From Brachypodius melanocephalos (taxonomy: Eukaryota > Chordata > Aves > Passeriformes > Pycnonotidae), in NCBI GenBank assembly GCA_013398615.1, contig VZSR01000476.1:530736-594735 (forward strand): DNA of 64,000 nucleotides. Direction: 5' to 3'. A program made the position numbers and the translations under genes. Positions within the stretch are counted from its first letter, which is position 1, and each line of letters opens with the position of its first letter. Positions 1 through 13,330 of this stretch are shown in pieces. The notes below the pieces were generated by a model. It made no database searches. It saw nothing but the letters and a program-made list of their open reading frames with translations, and was not told the origin of the DNA.

Positions 1-3000
1 ATATTTCAGGAAGGAGAATTCCTTCCACACGACGACTTCACACTGATCAGGTGGACTGAAAGAATACAAGGATAAGACTTTTAAGCTGTTTGATGGAACA
101 TTTTAAACTATGCCAAATGTCCTCCACCTTTACCCAAAGTAATTAGGCAGCTTAGGCTGCAGACTGGAATTGGTTGCTTGGCTGTGAAAAATGTGTGGCA
201 GGGTAGTATTAATTAATAGGAATTATGACAAAATCCACTCTGAATTGGCAGATTGGGAATAAAATATATTTTTAAAACTATATAGAATACATACTAGTGA
301 CAATTTCATAAATAAAAGTAATTGATGGTCTGTTCTCACATTTTTCACAGCTCACATTTGCATATCCAAGTCCTTCCTACTTTTGGCTTGCGTGATCAAG
401 ATTACTTTGTTACTACCTGGCATTTCACTGCTACCTTCTCTGAATCTTTATTTTTATACCTTTCCATTACATTGTGTTTCCTCTCAGATAAAAGACCTTT
501 CTCTGTTGTTTCCCCACCCTTCTTTATCCCTCACTGCATTTACAAGGAGAGAAAGCACTTTCTCTGTTAATATAATTACATCAGACAACTCCCCAGTCTG
601 AACTGACTTAGTTTCACTACTGTGTCCTATAAAAACAAAAAGCCTTCATCTCATCATCCAGTACCTTTTAGAATGAGCCCTTTACTGAAGTTTCCTCGTG
701 GTTTCAGAGTCTATCAGCCTATAAAGCAGTAGTTTCTACAAAAAGCTCAGGAAACTTCTCAAACACAACTTATTGAGAATGTCCTCCTGAGTCACGCTGT
801 AAATTCTGAGCTTTCTGAGTAAAATCTGAGCTACCCTGGAAGTCAATCTTGGTATAAGCTTATGGAAACTTAGCTGGGGTTAAAAGAATCTCACATTTAG
901 TGAGGCTCTTCATTTCAGATGGTGGAGTTCAGCAGTCATTACTGTGTGATCAGAGAGCTGAACTCATGCTGGATTCTTATTTTACTCATTTTCTAATCCA
1001 CAAGTCTTCTTCATTGCTGACTCTATTCCTTAAAAAATAGAGCCAGGTGAAGGCTAGGAGAATGTTTATTTGACATGTAGGATAGATTAAAACACATAAA
1101 TAAGCTAATACTTATTTATGAATTTTCAACAGTTACTTTCCACATAACTGATTTTCAGAAGATAAACTCAGCATGAAATTGTTTTAATTCCGACATAATT
1201 CCATCTTGATATGTGGAAAATACTACAAGACATCACCCTGTGATTCTTTCAGTGCCCTGAGAAAACTGGCTCAGAGTATCAGAGGAGTGAATCTGCATCT
1301 CTGAACAGTGCCCTCAATCAACTAATTTTGTATTAATTCTGAGACCTGTAGTAAGAAGTGATGCATATTTTCTCTGTGCTCTCTGTTGAAAGTGATTGCT
1401 TTGTGGTTAGAAAGGGACAATTTTTAGTATAGTTAAAATGAGGTTTTTCTATTCCTGTCTCTTATGTTAATTTTTAAACACTAGACTAAAGTCTAGTCAA
1501 AGAGCTTCTCAAAGAACAAAAAAATGCATTAAAAAAAAAGGATCATAAAAGTAGCATCGCTTCATGTGAAAGCAAAATCCCAACATAAAAAAATCAGTAT
1601 TTTGAAATGATATCTGACCTTCTTGAGACCAATAAGTTTATCTATTTGTTCTAAGTACTAACCCCTTGATTATGGGATAAGTTTCTCTCTGCCAGATCCT
1701 GGCACAAAACCCATAAGTCTTCTTTTGCAGTGATAAAATACAGTAATATGCATTCATCATCTTGCTTCTCCTTGAGCTGGCCTTATGCTACAGCTGTGTA
1801 GTTTCAGCAGTAAATATTAACTCCAGCTTTTAAAAATATATTTTAAAAACTTCTCTATTCTTTATTACTGCAGTAATTGAGAGAGTACACAATTTATTAT
1901 TCTGAATTCATATAAATTCAAATAAAGTCACTAATAAATAATTTTCTGAGGAATCTATTCAGAAGTACACTTCTTGCTCACTTACCTGAAAACACAGTAG
2001 TTGCCTGAGCTACTGATGTGTTTTGATATAAAAGCATTAAAAAGATAGAGTGACTACAGTGACTTCTGAGAAAGACTCAGTGGCAGTCTGACACGTTTGA
2101 ATTGCACTGTGAGTGCTAAAAAAATCTCCCTGAGTGGCACACAGGAGGTTAATTCATGTCACCAGACATGTCACCACACAGAGCTGAATCCTTTAGTCAA
2201 ATGTTCTTTTTACTTAGCTTTTCTCTTAGAAAGGAAATGTTTTATTCCTGGGGCTCCTTTCTCCTTTTCTCTTGCCTTTGGGCTACAGTTCTAGTTCTCA
2301 CATTAGTTCTTGGGTTCTCAGGCTGCTCACTCTAAATTCTAACAGCCAGTGAGAATGTGCCTCAAATATTGCTGTAAGGATACAACTTGTAGGATTTCTA
2401 CCTTTCATTCTCTCTTCTCTCTGTTACTGCCTTGCTTTAATTTCTCAGATGTGTTTAGTAAAAGCCTCTCAGCTATTTATTTAGCAGTTTCCCTCAGCCT
2501 TAACAAGTAATCTCCCAAATGCATGAGTTTTCTCTGCTCCTTGCCCTCTGAGGTCAGGGAGTAGAGCTCCACAGTAAAAGGAATCTGCTCTTCCTTTCAA
2601 TGCATGCTATGTCAAAGACTTGGACACAGCAAAAGCAAAAACTCTTCTCTCTCAAAATTTACTCCATTCATATTAAAAATTAGATATGACTTGATGGATT
2701 TTATGTGTCTGTAGAAATATCAGTCTTGTGAAGCTATTAGCAATAGCTCAGCAAAAGCAGTATTCAGTACCCCAAAAACAATACTAAAAACCCAAAAGCA
2801 ACAGAGAAAAGTAGCATTTGAGTGATAAAAAAATAGCAGTGAAAACCATCCATCTCCTTTTCATTATCAGCATGTAAACTGGGATCACTGCTCCATTATT
2901 CACATGAGAGTTTAATATTTGGTGGTTCACTTGTGCAATATAATTTTCAGAAATCAGGAAGTAATTTGGCATTTCTTATCCTTAGGTAAGGATGCTCACT

Positions 3001-4950
3001 GCTACAGCAAACAACTACACTGAATAATAGCCCTAACATGGAAATCACCTCTAGACCATGCTGGAGCAATGACTTCTGTATGTGCAAATTAAAGAGGCTT
3101 TTAATAATAGAGAAATAAAATCTTTCATGCAGAAGTCTGGGTAATAAACAGTATCAAAAGCACAGCAATAATAATATGTATATTTTTACTGTGCTTGCAG
3201 CATTGGATGCTAACTACATCTATAATTCACAAAGCGTGTAAAAATGCAGGAGCAATAAAACACCAACATGCTGAGTCATTAATCAGAAGATAAGTTCAAT
3301 TTATGAGTAGCAATTAATCCTAAAGGACTGTGATCTCTGTTGGTCCAACAATAATTCCTGGGTTAAGTACCTGAATATTTTTAGGCTCCAAAGAACTCCA
3401 AATATTTATAAAGACAAGCATGGAAAACATTAAATTTCTACATTCCATTTCACTTCAGTGAGCCAGTCTGGGGTTTATAAATATCACAGGCCTTTGATAA
3501 CTCATGTAAGAAATCATGAGGAACTTTGTGAAGATCTAAACATTTTCAGGTATGTTTCGGAGTGTAGGAGAGATTTAAAAAGCATGACATCAAGAAATAA
3601 AACAGTGTTGTGGGAGTAAAATACCTATATGTAAAATTATGCAAATACTATCTGCGTGTGCTATAAATTTGGGAATTAGGATGTGCCTGTAAAGTTGGAA
3701 TGTGAAGGTTTACTTTCATGCTTGTGAAATGAATAGATTGACATTTGAATTACAAGCAGCGTGTAAGATGAAGGACTTCCTATGCATTCTTTCTCAATTT
3801 AAATTTAAATTAGTTCAATTAAATAGTTTCAAATTAGTTACATTAGTTCTAATTATTATAAACCTCATTTTCCATGCCTTTTTTGAAGTCATTCCCTGGA
3901 GCAAGTCTTGATATGACCAGGCACCCCAAACATATTATTGTGTACACTCTTTTAGAAATCTTAAAACACAAGCGTAATTTTAAAAAATGCAGCATAAAGC
4001 AAAATTTAAAATTACATTTGAAAATTAAATATTCTGTTTATCTTTTCTAACTACCATGCAGAAAAAAACCCCACCTAATTATTAACTTGGCAAATGCATA
4101 CATTCTAACAGGAAAGCTTGGTTCTTAGTTCTGCAGTATTCTGCTCCCCTGTCCCATGCTAGGGATTTAATAATTTTATTGCTATGGTATATTGTAGCAG
4201 AAAAGGCCAAGCAACTTTCAAAACAGATTATTTCAACCTTAACATTATTTTACTGGTCTTCTACAAAACTGCATTGTCATACATGGGTTTATGGTGGTTT
4301 CTTTAATTTAAAGAGAAATTATAAAGTGAAATTCAACATTTGGGGAAAGTCAGGAAACTAATTCTATGCAAAACATTAATTTCTTTTTTATTCTTCTCTA
4401 AGTGTAAAGTGCACTCATGTGGTAGAATAACTCTTTTAGTGCAAAGGCAGAAGATTGGTCACTATACCTAGTTTCAATACTGCATTTTGTTATCTTCTAT
4501 AAAACTGTGAACCCATTTTATTTAAGGCAAAATCTGGTAATAAATTACTTTCTCTGATGGTTCCTACGTTGTCTTAAACTACATTCTTAAGAATTGTTTG
4601 GTGGTTTGTTTTTTTTTAATTTCTAGAAGAGGAGAAAAGCTGTCCCAAGAAATAGCTTGCGATTTAATCTAACACTCTTTCACTACACGCACATATTCTG
4701 GGACTAAAATAGAATAAGGCAACTGAGAATTATCCTTAAAGCCTGAGACCTGGAGAAGCTCAGGGATCTGAAGAGAGTGGAAAGAATTTCTTCATCCCAT
4801 ATTAGAGCAAGTCATATCAAGGCTCCTTCACCAGGTTGGTACTGTTTGTTGTGTAGCATACAGATTTCCCAGCTCAATAGAAAATGAAACACAGGTTTTA
4901 GCCTGGAGAGTGTGGCTGGATTTATTTCCTAAGAAGTTCTCGTGAGTATC
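1..4950. other. Intronic, no feature recognised
   Basis: AT-rich unique-looking sequence with scattered short A or T runs and no exon, repeat family or RNA gene that I can name. Openings here are under 85 codons and look random. Confidence 0.6.
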
Positions 4951-4959
4951 TATATAAGA

Positions 4960-5960
4960 AAACAAAGGATTCAATCAATTTGATCCAAAATCAGACATCC
5001 ACCCATATCATTGCAGTTTCCTTCTACAGCTAATGGTGAGGCACAGGTAGTCAAGCAATAACTCAGCCCCCTTCCACCTGGGCTGCAAGGCTGCCCTAGC
5101 TCAGATGCCCCCACTTAACATAAGCTGGAATGGATTCAGGCCCTCATAACTACTCCCTAATTTATGTCCTTGAGCTTTACAGGGTTGAGCTTTTGTCTCC
5201 TGAGTCTGGTTAACTTTCAGGCACTATGCCCAGAGTTAAAGCTCCAGGCATAACTCTCTCTCCTCTTCTGAGATCCGAGATGCTCTCAGCCAGCTGCTGA
5301 AGCTTGTGACTCATGATTCAAGCTTTTCAGCAGACTCACTCCAGGGTCCCTTCCAAGAGGATGCAAGGGTGCTGAAGGCTTCACAAAGCCTTTCAAATTT
5401 CCTCATTTCTTAGAGCATCATGTTCAAAGGATGCCGTGGAAATATATCACACGTTCCCACAGCCTTGCTTACCTTGGGAAATGCTAACGAATCCCTGATA
5501 CTTCCACTCTTTGCACAAGTGCTACAAACCTTCTGCATCATTTGGAGCTGCTGCCAGAACAGCTTACAAAAAGTACTTCTCTTATATCACCTTTAGCTCT
5601 CTTATCAGCTTGACAATGAAACAGATCTCACATCTAAAATCTAAAGATTTCTACGCTACAACAAAATAAGTGGGCCTAGCAGTACATCCTCAGACTGACC
5701 CCAACTTCAGGCAGGCATCAAGCACCTTTTTCCTACATTTGGTTTTCCTGGATAGAAAACAGGAACACGCAGACTACAGCACAGCCACATAACACTTTGC
5801 CTTCACCCTTCATTTGGATAATTGCAGGACAAATAGGAGCAAGATACACAACAGCAAATTCACTGTTTAGTCTAGAGGCAGCCTAATTGTCAGGAGAGAA
5901 TTAACAGACTCCGAGGATGGGATTTAGCTGACCAAAGGTAAACTCACAGTCTTTAGTTTA
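4960..5960. other. GC-elevated intronic patch of unknown origin
   Basis: Base composition is more balanced than on either side, with many CAGC/CTGC words. A short run at 5340-5360 (CCAGGGTCCCTTCCAAG) resembles the CR1 tail motif but is not extended on either side. It may be an old, unrecognisable insertion or a constrained segment. No ORF or splice signal stands out. Confidence 0.35.
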
Positions 5961-8900
5961 GTTGAGGGGGAAACCAGACAACTAGAGAGGGCAACCCCCA
6001 ACAGTGCACCAAGAATGCCTCAACTCTACTCCGAATTGCCTCACTTTATTGGGTTATAAATGATGTAGAGCCTCAGGGATCAGTTCAGATGTAAGTATCT
6101 ACATCATTACATCTGTGATGCTGGTTAGAAGGATGAGGATCAACAAGTGTCAGCTGAAATGGAAAATCTGCGTATTTGATGGGTCCAAACAATTTATTGC
6201 AATCTTGCATTGTGCTACAAAAGACAATGGAATTTCTTGGTTAAGATGTTGCTCAAAAATTTTAATTTTTTTTCAAATATTTACGTATTTGCTAAGTATG
6301 TACATAAAAGTTACAGTGCTGTTAGGCCACTGTTTTTGAGCAGTTACATGCAGAGCTCTGCATAGAGCTTAATTATTGGTAAAACCCTATTGCTTTTTTC
6401 TCTCAAAATCTGTAAAAAATATTAATAAATATACAAAAATATAAAATCATGCAAGAGAGTTTTCTGTTGTATTATTTTATCATTGCCACAGTATACTGTA
6501 CTCTCAAAGTATGTGAGCTTCATTATTTTCCCCATGTACATTATTATTTCTTCCCTTACACAGAAATGGAAAGTATAGGGAACTATAACACATAATACCA
6601 AGAGTTCCCAGCAATACTGCACAGATAAACTGAGACATGGAAGGTCTCATTTCTAAAGAATATTTCAGATCTTAACAAGCTTATTTTGTGGTGAAAAATG
6701 TATTTATATGTAATTTTAATGGCAAATGCTCAGACCTGATGGAAAATGTATTAATGGGAATAAAATTAGATAAACCATGGAATGAGATGTGGACTATCAA
6801 TTTGTTTGAAGTCTTTTGTGCAGCAGCACCTGGGAAACCTGTGGCAGATCCATGGACGAGCTCCAGCCTTCTGTGGCTGCACAGAACACAAGGCAGACAT
6901 GGTAAAATCAGCAGTTCCTATTTATATTACCCTGACAGTAGTTTAGGAGCACTGTGCACTCAAAGATGGGGGGGATACTGTAGAAAAAGATACTGTTCCA
7001 TAAGCCATAAATCCAACAAAGCACAGCTTTCTCTCCTCACACATTCTCCCAAAATGATAATCCCAGCTCTTTATGAAATACCCTCTGAAATCTTTTCAGT
7101 GATGACTCATTTCTGCTGCACTCTGTCTACATCCTTCTCTACACAGCCCAGTTCTTATGTGAATGTCTCATCCCTTCAAATTCCCTTTTCCTGCAACATC
7201 CAAAAAAAAAAAAATGGTGAACAGATTCCAAGACTGGTGAAGGAAGGAGAATTAAAGAAAATGAGAGAAGAGCAGCAAAATTTATTAGCCTGTGGATGTA
7301 CATTACTGTCAGATAAGCTAAATCACACACAAAATATCAAAGTGCACAATGACATGTCTGCAGCAGGAGGTTTGAGGGTATGATCACAGAGCTGATAGCA
7401 TGAAATGCTAGCTCATGTCATACTAAACATGATAATGACATGAATAAATGGGCTTTGAGCACAGACATACTCAACTGACACAGCATATTCTATTTTGCTA
7501 ATCCTTTGGTACAACCATCCTCTGACATTTCCATATTGATGCCAACAAATTAGCTCTTCCATCCAGCACCTCCCTCCTGGAAATTTATTTGGCATCACCT
7601 TAAAAACACAAAATATTGGATAATCTTCCTGATCATTTTAGCAAAGTCCAACTCCTAGGAGCAATGATCGTAGGATTTACAAGATTTTCTAAGAACAAAA
7701 AGCCTTTTTATAATTCCACTCATATACCAAATACAACATCAGCTGCTGAACAGGAGAATTCCTGGGCATGATGTAATTTAAATGTACTGGAGTACATTTG
7801 AGGTAAAAATTTTTAAGAACTGACAAGAAGGTATCAAGCAAGCCCCATGGTCGGTTTTAAGTTCTTGCTCCAAAGTGTTAAGGACTTATTAGCAAGGGTA
7901 AAAGAGCTGAGCTTTTTTGGAAAACAAATAAACAAAAACTACAATCCACACAAAACTCAACAACTCTGAGCCATTCTTCCTATATTAAATAAATATTAAT
8001 TTGGTTCACCTGGCAACAGAAAATTTCAATCTAAATGATTAAACTAGTCAAATGATAGGTCCTAAGTGGAGCTATCAATATGGTGGAGTTCATTACTTTA
8101 TCACAAATGAAGACTGAAATAAACTTTCCAAGTGATGGAGAACTTTACTGTATGGTTGGACCTGAATAGGAAAATAAAGTAAAAGATATTTGCACTTGAT
8201 AAAAATATCCTGCTGCCCCTGCATATTTTAGTGACATAAATGGGCTAAAAAATAAAAAATTCTGTAGATAAATGTGTCATAAAGCAAATAGAAGGAAATA
8301 TACACAAGGTAGGAATGCAGGATTCTGCAGTGAAAATGCATTTAAACCATTATTTTACAGCTGGGAAATGAAACAAGATGTACCCCTATGAGGCTGAATG
8401 GAGGCATTAAAAGAGGAGGCAAGACAAATGTTTCAACTGAAGAGGACTCAGATCACTTTATCCCTTCTGCTTTGGCAGAAGTCAATGCATTTGTAAGTTT
8501 TAATGGTGACTGTCAGTGTCCTATGGAACTTCAGGTGAATTTTTTTACTCTGTTATTGTAGTATTAAAACATTGCTCATGCTTAGTTACTTACATGAATG
8601 TTTATGTCACCAGCTGTCAGAATAAGGATTTTACACAACAGGCCAGAATGGAGCAGTTTTACTTTAGAGCTTCCTTCAGATTCAAAAAACATGGGAAAAA
8701 TGTGCTTTTATGAGTTTCAAACATATTATTACTGTAGCCATATACATCATACGTTCTTTTAGGCTTTTCTTTTTTTTAAAAAAAGAAGGTAGACTAATGG
8801 ACTAAATAGTTTATTTATTTCTAGTTGTGTCAGTCTTTCTGAATTAGCCCAAAAGACTGCTCTGCAAGTGCTGATCAAAGAGTTTCAGTTATTTCTTACA

Positions 8901-10749
8901 AGGTGACTGCAACACAGCCTGATTGGAATTTCTGCAGTAATAGAAAGGTTAAATATTTTGAACTAGAGCTCAAAGTCAGACTTGACACTGACTGAATACC
9001 TTCATAAGCTACTACTGACCTCAGATGCTCCTTTTTCTCACTGTACTAAGTTTCTTTGAAATAATAGAGGATGCAGACTTCCCTGCTAAAGCACACACAA
9101 CTTAAAACGTTTTAAAACCCCTCTGCACAGCCTTTCAAAAGCCATGGGAGACAAAATCTCTTAACAATAGAATATGGGGGAGAAGAAAATATCAGGAATC
9201 AGAAGCCAATTTCATTTACAGACTATATTATAAGTTCTAAAATGTCTACAATAGGACAAAACACCAGAGCCCTGGAAGAAAAGCAGCACTGTGAAATAAA
9301 GACAGCAGACAGTGAAAGAACAGAGACTGCAATGTATAGTCAAGGTGCCAGGGTAGCTTTAAATAAGCTCACTCAGGTCCCAGAAGTAATCTAGCCATGA
9401 CAGCAGGGAGCTCAATTTGGGAGAGCTGTCTGAATGCTGCAAAGAGCTGAACCTAAGTTAACATTTTGACCTTTCCATGTAGTAAGCGCTTTCAAGGACA
9501 GAGAAATTTCATGGGGGAAAGAAAAAAAAAAAAAAAAGCTTTAAAGGAATAGAAAATAAACCAGGTAGGCAGCAATCATTGTTCTATAAGTTTCATGCAT
9601 CTTAGTTCAGATTCAGAATTGGCCGTATATTTTGAACATTTTTAATTAAATGCACACAGCAGTTGGGATCAGTATGTAGGATTGCCATGATTAACTTACC
9701 AGACCAATCCAAATTACCTTCTTCATCACAAGTTATTTGCCTAAACCGAAGTTATTGCCTAAGAGGTTTTACCACTGCAACAGCTCCAACCTAAAACCAG
9801 AAGCCCTCTATGAGTGTTTTTTCAGAAACAGGCCACCAAAGAGCTGAAATTTAAAAACAGGTGTTACCTTCCTTGTGCAAGGAGGCTGCATGGCATCTGC
9901 AGGAAAGTAAATCGCGGCTATTTCAGATTGTCAATTGTAAACAAATCTAAAAATTTTCTTAGGCTGTTTAGAAGGCTAAAATTCTAACATGTTTAAACTC
10001 CAATTCTGAATCAGCACAATGCTCAGTCCTGATTTCAGAGGCAGACAAAATTCAGCAGATCTGCTCCCACTCCTGAGCAAAGATGAACTTGAGAGGTGGC
10101 AAAAAGAGATGATGGAAAGTGATGAACAGAAGGGGTCATGGGCAGCACATCCTTCAAAAACGTGATGCTTCTGTATGTGTTACAGGTCAAACAAGCAAAG
10201 AGGTCTAAGTGTGCGTCAAATTTCAAAAGTTAACCTGGCCCAGATATTTTAAGTAACATACCCTCAAAGACAATGCACTTACACATTGAGTGTCTTCAAA
10301 AAGCACAAGTGATCAGCTCAGTGCTGGGTCAGTGCCATGACCTTTAATGAGTCTTAGTGAATGTAACAAAGCACATATTCTGAAATGGTATTACACATGA
10401 ACAGATCATTTAAATTTTCATCTCTATTTTTAAGTGCCAGATGGATGTAAGTAGAACTGGAAATTGTTTAATCTTACTGCATGTGAATGCAATCCTGAAG
10501 GCCATAGCTGATCCATTTTGCAAAGACAGAAAGGAAGGAAAAAACCCCACAAGCATCCTTTTGTGGCTTACCATAAACTACCTTTTAATTTTCATATTTT
10601 CATATATTAAAAGTGACCTTGGTGGTCTCCTGTGTGTCAAAATGAAGTAGGTTTAAAACCTCAGTCGTTTATGATCTGATTTACAAACCACGTTCTACGC
10701 AACATCATTAAATTTTACCTTTAGGGGGTAATACTGGGGAGAGAGTTAG
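5960..10749. other. Intronic, no gene; unusually long opening at 6739-7383
   Basis: AT-rich intron. It holds A13 at 7202-7214, A16 at 9522-9537 and a 214-codon ATG-initiated opening on the plus strand (6739-7383) that resembles no protein known to me and crosses the A13 run. I treat this opening as chance unless shown otherwise. Confidence 0.5.
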
Positions 10750-10830
10750 AAAAAAAAAACAAAAAAAAACACCCAAAAAAACCAAAACAAAACCAACCAA
10801 AACCAAACACAAAGAAAAAACACACCCAAA
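10750..10830 (+). repeat. A/C-rich low-complexity tract
   Basis: Runs of A broken by single or paired C (AAACC, AAAAC units), with no fixed period. The minus strand, which is the ROBO1 sense strand, is T/G-rich. Confidence 0.85.
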
Positions 10831-12719
10831 ATGTAATTAAAGCAATGTCTAAACATGGGAACTTAACAGCAAACGGGTAACCAGATGTGCTTCCCAGCAC
10901 TTTTAAGGGTTCTTTTATCTTTGTGGTAGCCTGTAACAATGCCTTGAGCAAAATCCATTTGTAAAGGATAGGTGTTTCTTTGTTTTCATGCAGCAGAGGA
11001 AAGGGGACTGACTGGTTTAGTAGTAGCTATTACACAGAATACATATAATAATAATGTTCTGATACATAGAATATTTTACATTTTATTTTAACCATTCATA
11101 TACAATAATTAATGTAGAAAAATGTTTAATGTGTATTAAAAATAGAAACTCACTGAAACTTTGAGCACCTACAGCCTTACACTGCTAAATTTATCAAATG
11201 TCAAGTATTGACTCCTCTGAATATGGGCCATACACAAGTTCTCTTCTGGGACAAAAATAACATGGGGCGATTATTAAACCCTCACTTTTAGATAAAAGTA
11301 AAAAAATTTCATGAACGTTTATAAAATCAGTTAAAAATGGTTGGAATAAAGAAGATGCAGCAATAGTTAGCTGAACAATGCTGTACTGATAATGTCATTA
11401 CAGTATAAATGCTTGGAATAAAGTTGTTGTCAATCTAACTCAACAGTTAAGGTTGAGAAATAAGCTTAAAATAAGACTTGTTTCTTTCGCTAACTTCGCA
11501 TTGATTTAAAATTCAAATTAGCCAAAAGGGAGTAATTTCCTGTTTCATTTATGCAAAAATAAGGTGGCAGACTGACAAAAGGATATTTTTGTCTGCATAT
11601 GCAGATACAGGTGCATATAAATCACCCTTTGTCAGGGAAGGAATTCTGCAAATATGTTCAACACTTATTAAAATATCTAATAAAGCATCTCTAGAAACTC
11701 TATTTCACTGAAAATAAATTAGCAAGTGCAGATATGTCTACTGTAACCCCTTGAGTAGTCACAAGTGAAAACACCCTTGTAAATTGTTACATTCTTTTAC
11801 TGATATGACTGAAATTAGTTTTATAATTGATGTTAAAGACATGAAATTGCTTTGAAGCATTAACAGACTGATCATCTAAATAAATATTAGAGCCAAGAGA
11901 GACTATGTCATTTTGTGCTCTACTTTTCTAACTGAGAATTATTCTCAGGATAATTGAAAAATTATGTAAAGAAACAAGTATTCTTGTTAATTTTAAGATG
12001 GGTAGAACAACTTATTGGGAAAATTCTATTTGCATTATCTCCAAATGTAGACAAAGCATTTATGCCAGTGTCTCCATTAACCATATGAAACACAGTCTTT
12101 ACAGAAGAATTTAAGCAAATGTATTTTTCTTAGGTTCTAGTGTGCAAATACCTTGCATATGAATATGCATTATAAAGGTATAATCAAAACCTGATTATGC
12201 CAATCTCATAATTGGCATATTCTTGTTTCCAAGAGGCTAAGAGCTTCAAGCAAAACTAATCATGATACACAGAATGAGTATTTACCAAAAATTTTACCAA
12301 TAAAAACTTCAGATTCTGGTGTACATATTTACAAAATCTTTAGCTGCAGCCAGCCAAGTGTCCATCTAGAAATACTGATTGTATCCTTATTATATATACT
12401 CAAACTTTTTAATATCTTCATGATTGTGATTGAAATCTTTTTCTTCTTAAAAAACCCTTAAAATTGATCGTAGTGGGCAGCCTTCCCAAATTCTGATTTT
12501 GAGATCAAGTTTGGTGAATGCTCCGTCAGTGCACCCAAAACAAGTAGAATATCAGTATATTTTGAGGAAAATCACAGGCATCAGCTCCTCAAAGGGAGAA
12601 AAAAAAGGATGAAACTACATCCTTGAAAAGTAAGAGAAAAGAAAAACAAAGCAAAGTGTTCCTCCTCACACACAGAGAAACAGCTCATAAAGACACCTAC
12701 CTAGAGGCACAACGACAGC
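10831..12719. other. Intronic, no feature recognised
   Basis: Very AT-rich, with TAAT and TATA words throughout (for example 11040-11150). No repeat family, exon or RNA gene was seen. Confidence 0.6.
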
Positions 12720-13125
12720 AGCTGTAGCATCTCACCTCTATCAGTCATAATCTAGAACAGTGCCACTTTCTATTAACCAAGCAATAGAGGAACTAAAATT
12801 ACTTCTCCTGCTCTACGCCAGCCACTCCGGTTGCTCCAGTGCATTTTGATGACTTAATTAGGGAGACGGAGCAGCACATGTGGTTTTCTAGCCAGGTTCA
12901 TCACAAAGGCCACATCATCAAAGCACAAGAGTTGTGTCTTCTACAGCTAGATTAAAAATAGGGATTTCTTCATTATGTGTCTTGCAGCTGACTGTGCCTC
13001 TTGGTTTGTCTCCATCTATTCAGACAATTAAATAAAGTGTCATGCTTTATTTATTTCTTTTTAAAGGCTAATAAAGAAGCTGTGAATTGAAGTACAGCTG
13101 GCAATCTTTTTATTTATTAAGACCT
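12720..13125. promoter_or_regulatory. Candidate conserved non-coding segment
   Basis: This is repeat-free sequence with retained CpGs near 12721-12870 and homeodomain and AT-hook-like cores (GACTTAATTAGG around 12850, CAATTAAATAAAG around 13024, several TTTATTTATT). The mixed, non-slippery composition stands out from its surroundings. It ends before an A-rich tract. This is a weak call resting on texture only. Confidence 0.25.
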
Positions 13126-13273
13126 CAGTGTACACAGTGACAATCTCTGGAAGGCAAGGCACGTGCTGGGATTTTTTCCCTCTTTTTAATATATGTTCCT
13201 TTTGCAGGCACAACATTTCTCCCAACAGGAATGAGAAACCTTTGTCATCCTCTCCAGCAGGGAAAGAAGTCAG

Positions 13274-13330
13274 AAAAAAAAAAATCACAAAAAGACTAAA
13301 ACAATTGAAAAACAAGACAAAACTAAACCT
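13274..13330 (+). repeat. A-rich low-complexity tract
   Basis: Starts with A11 (13274-13284) and continues as A-runs separated by single C, G or T. It accounts for the overlapping lysine-rich (plus) and phenylalanine-rich (minus) openings over 13061-13448. Confidence 0.8.
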
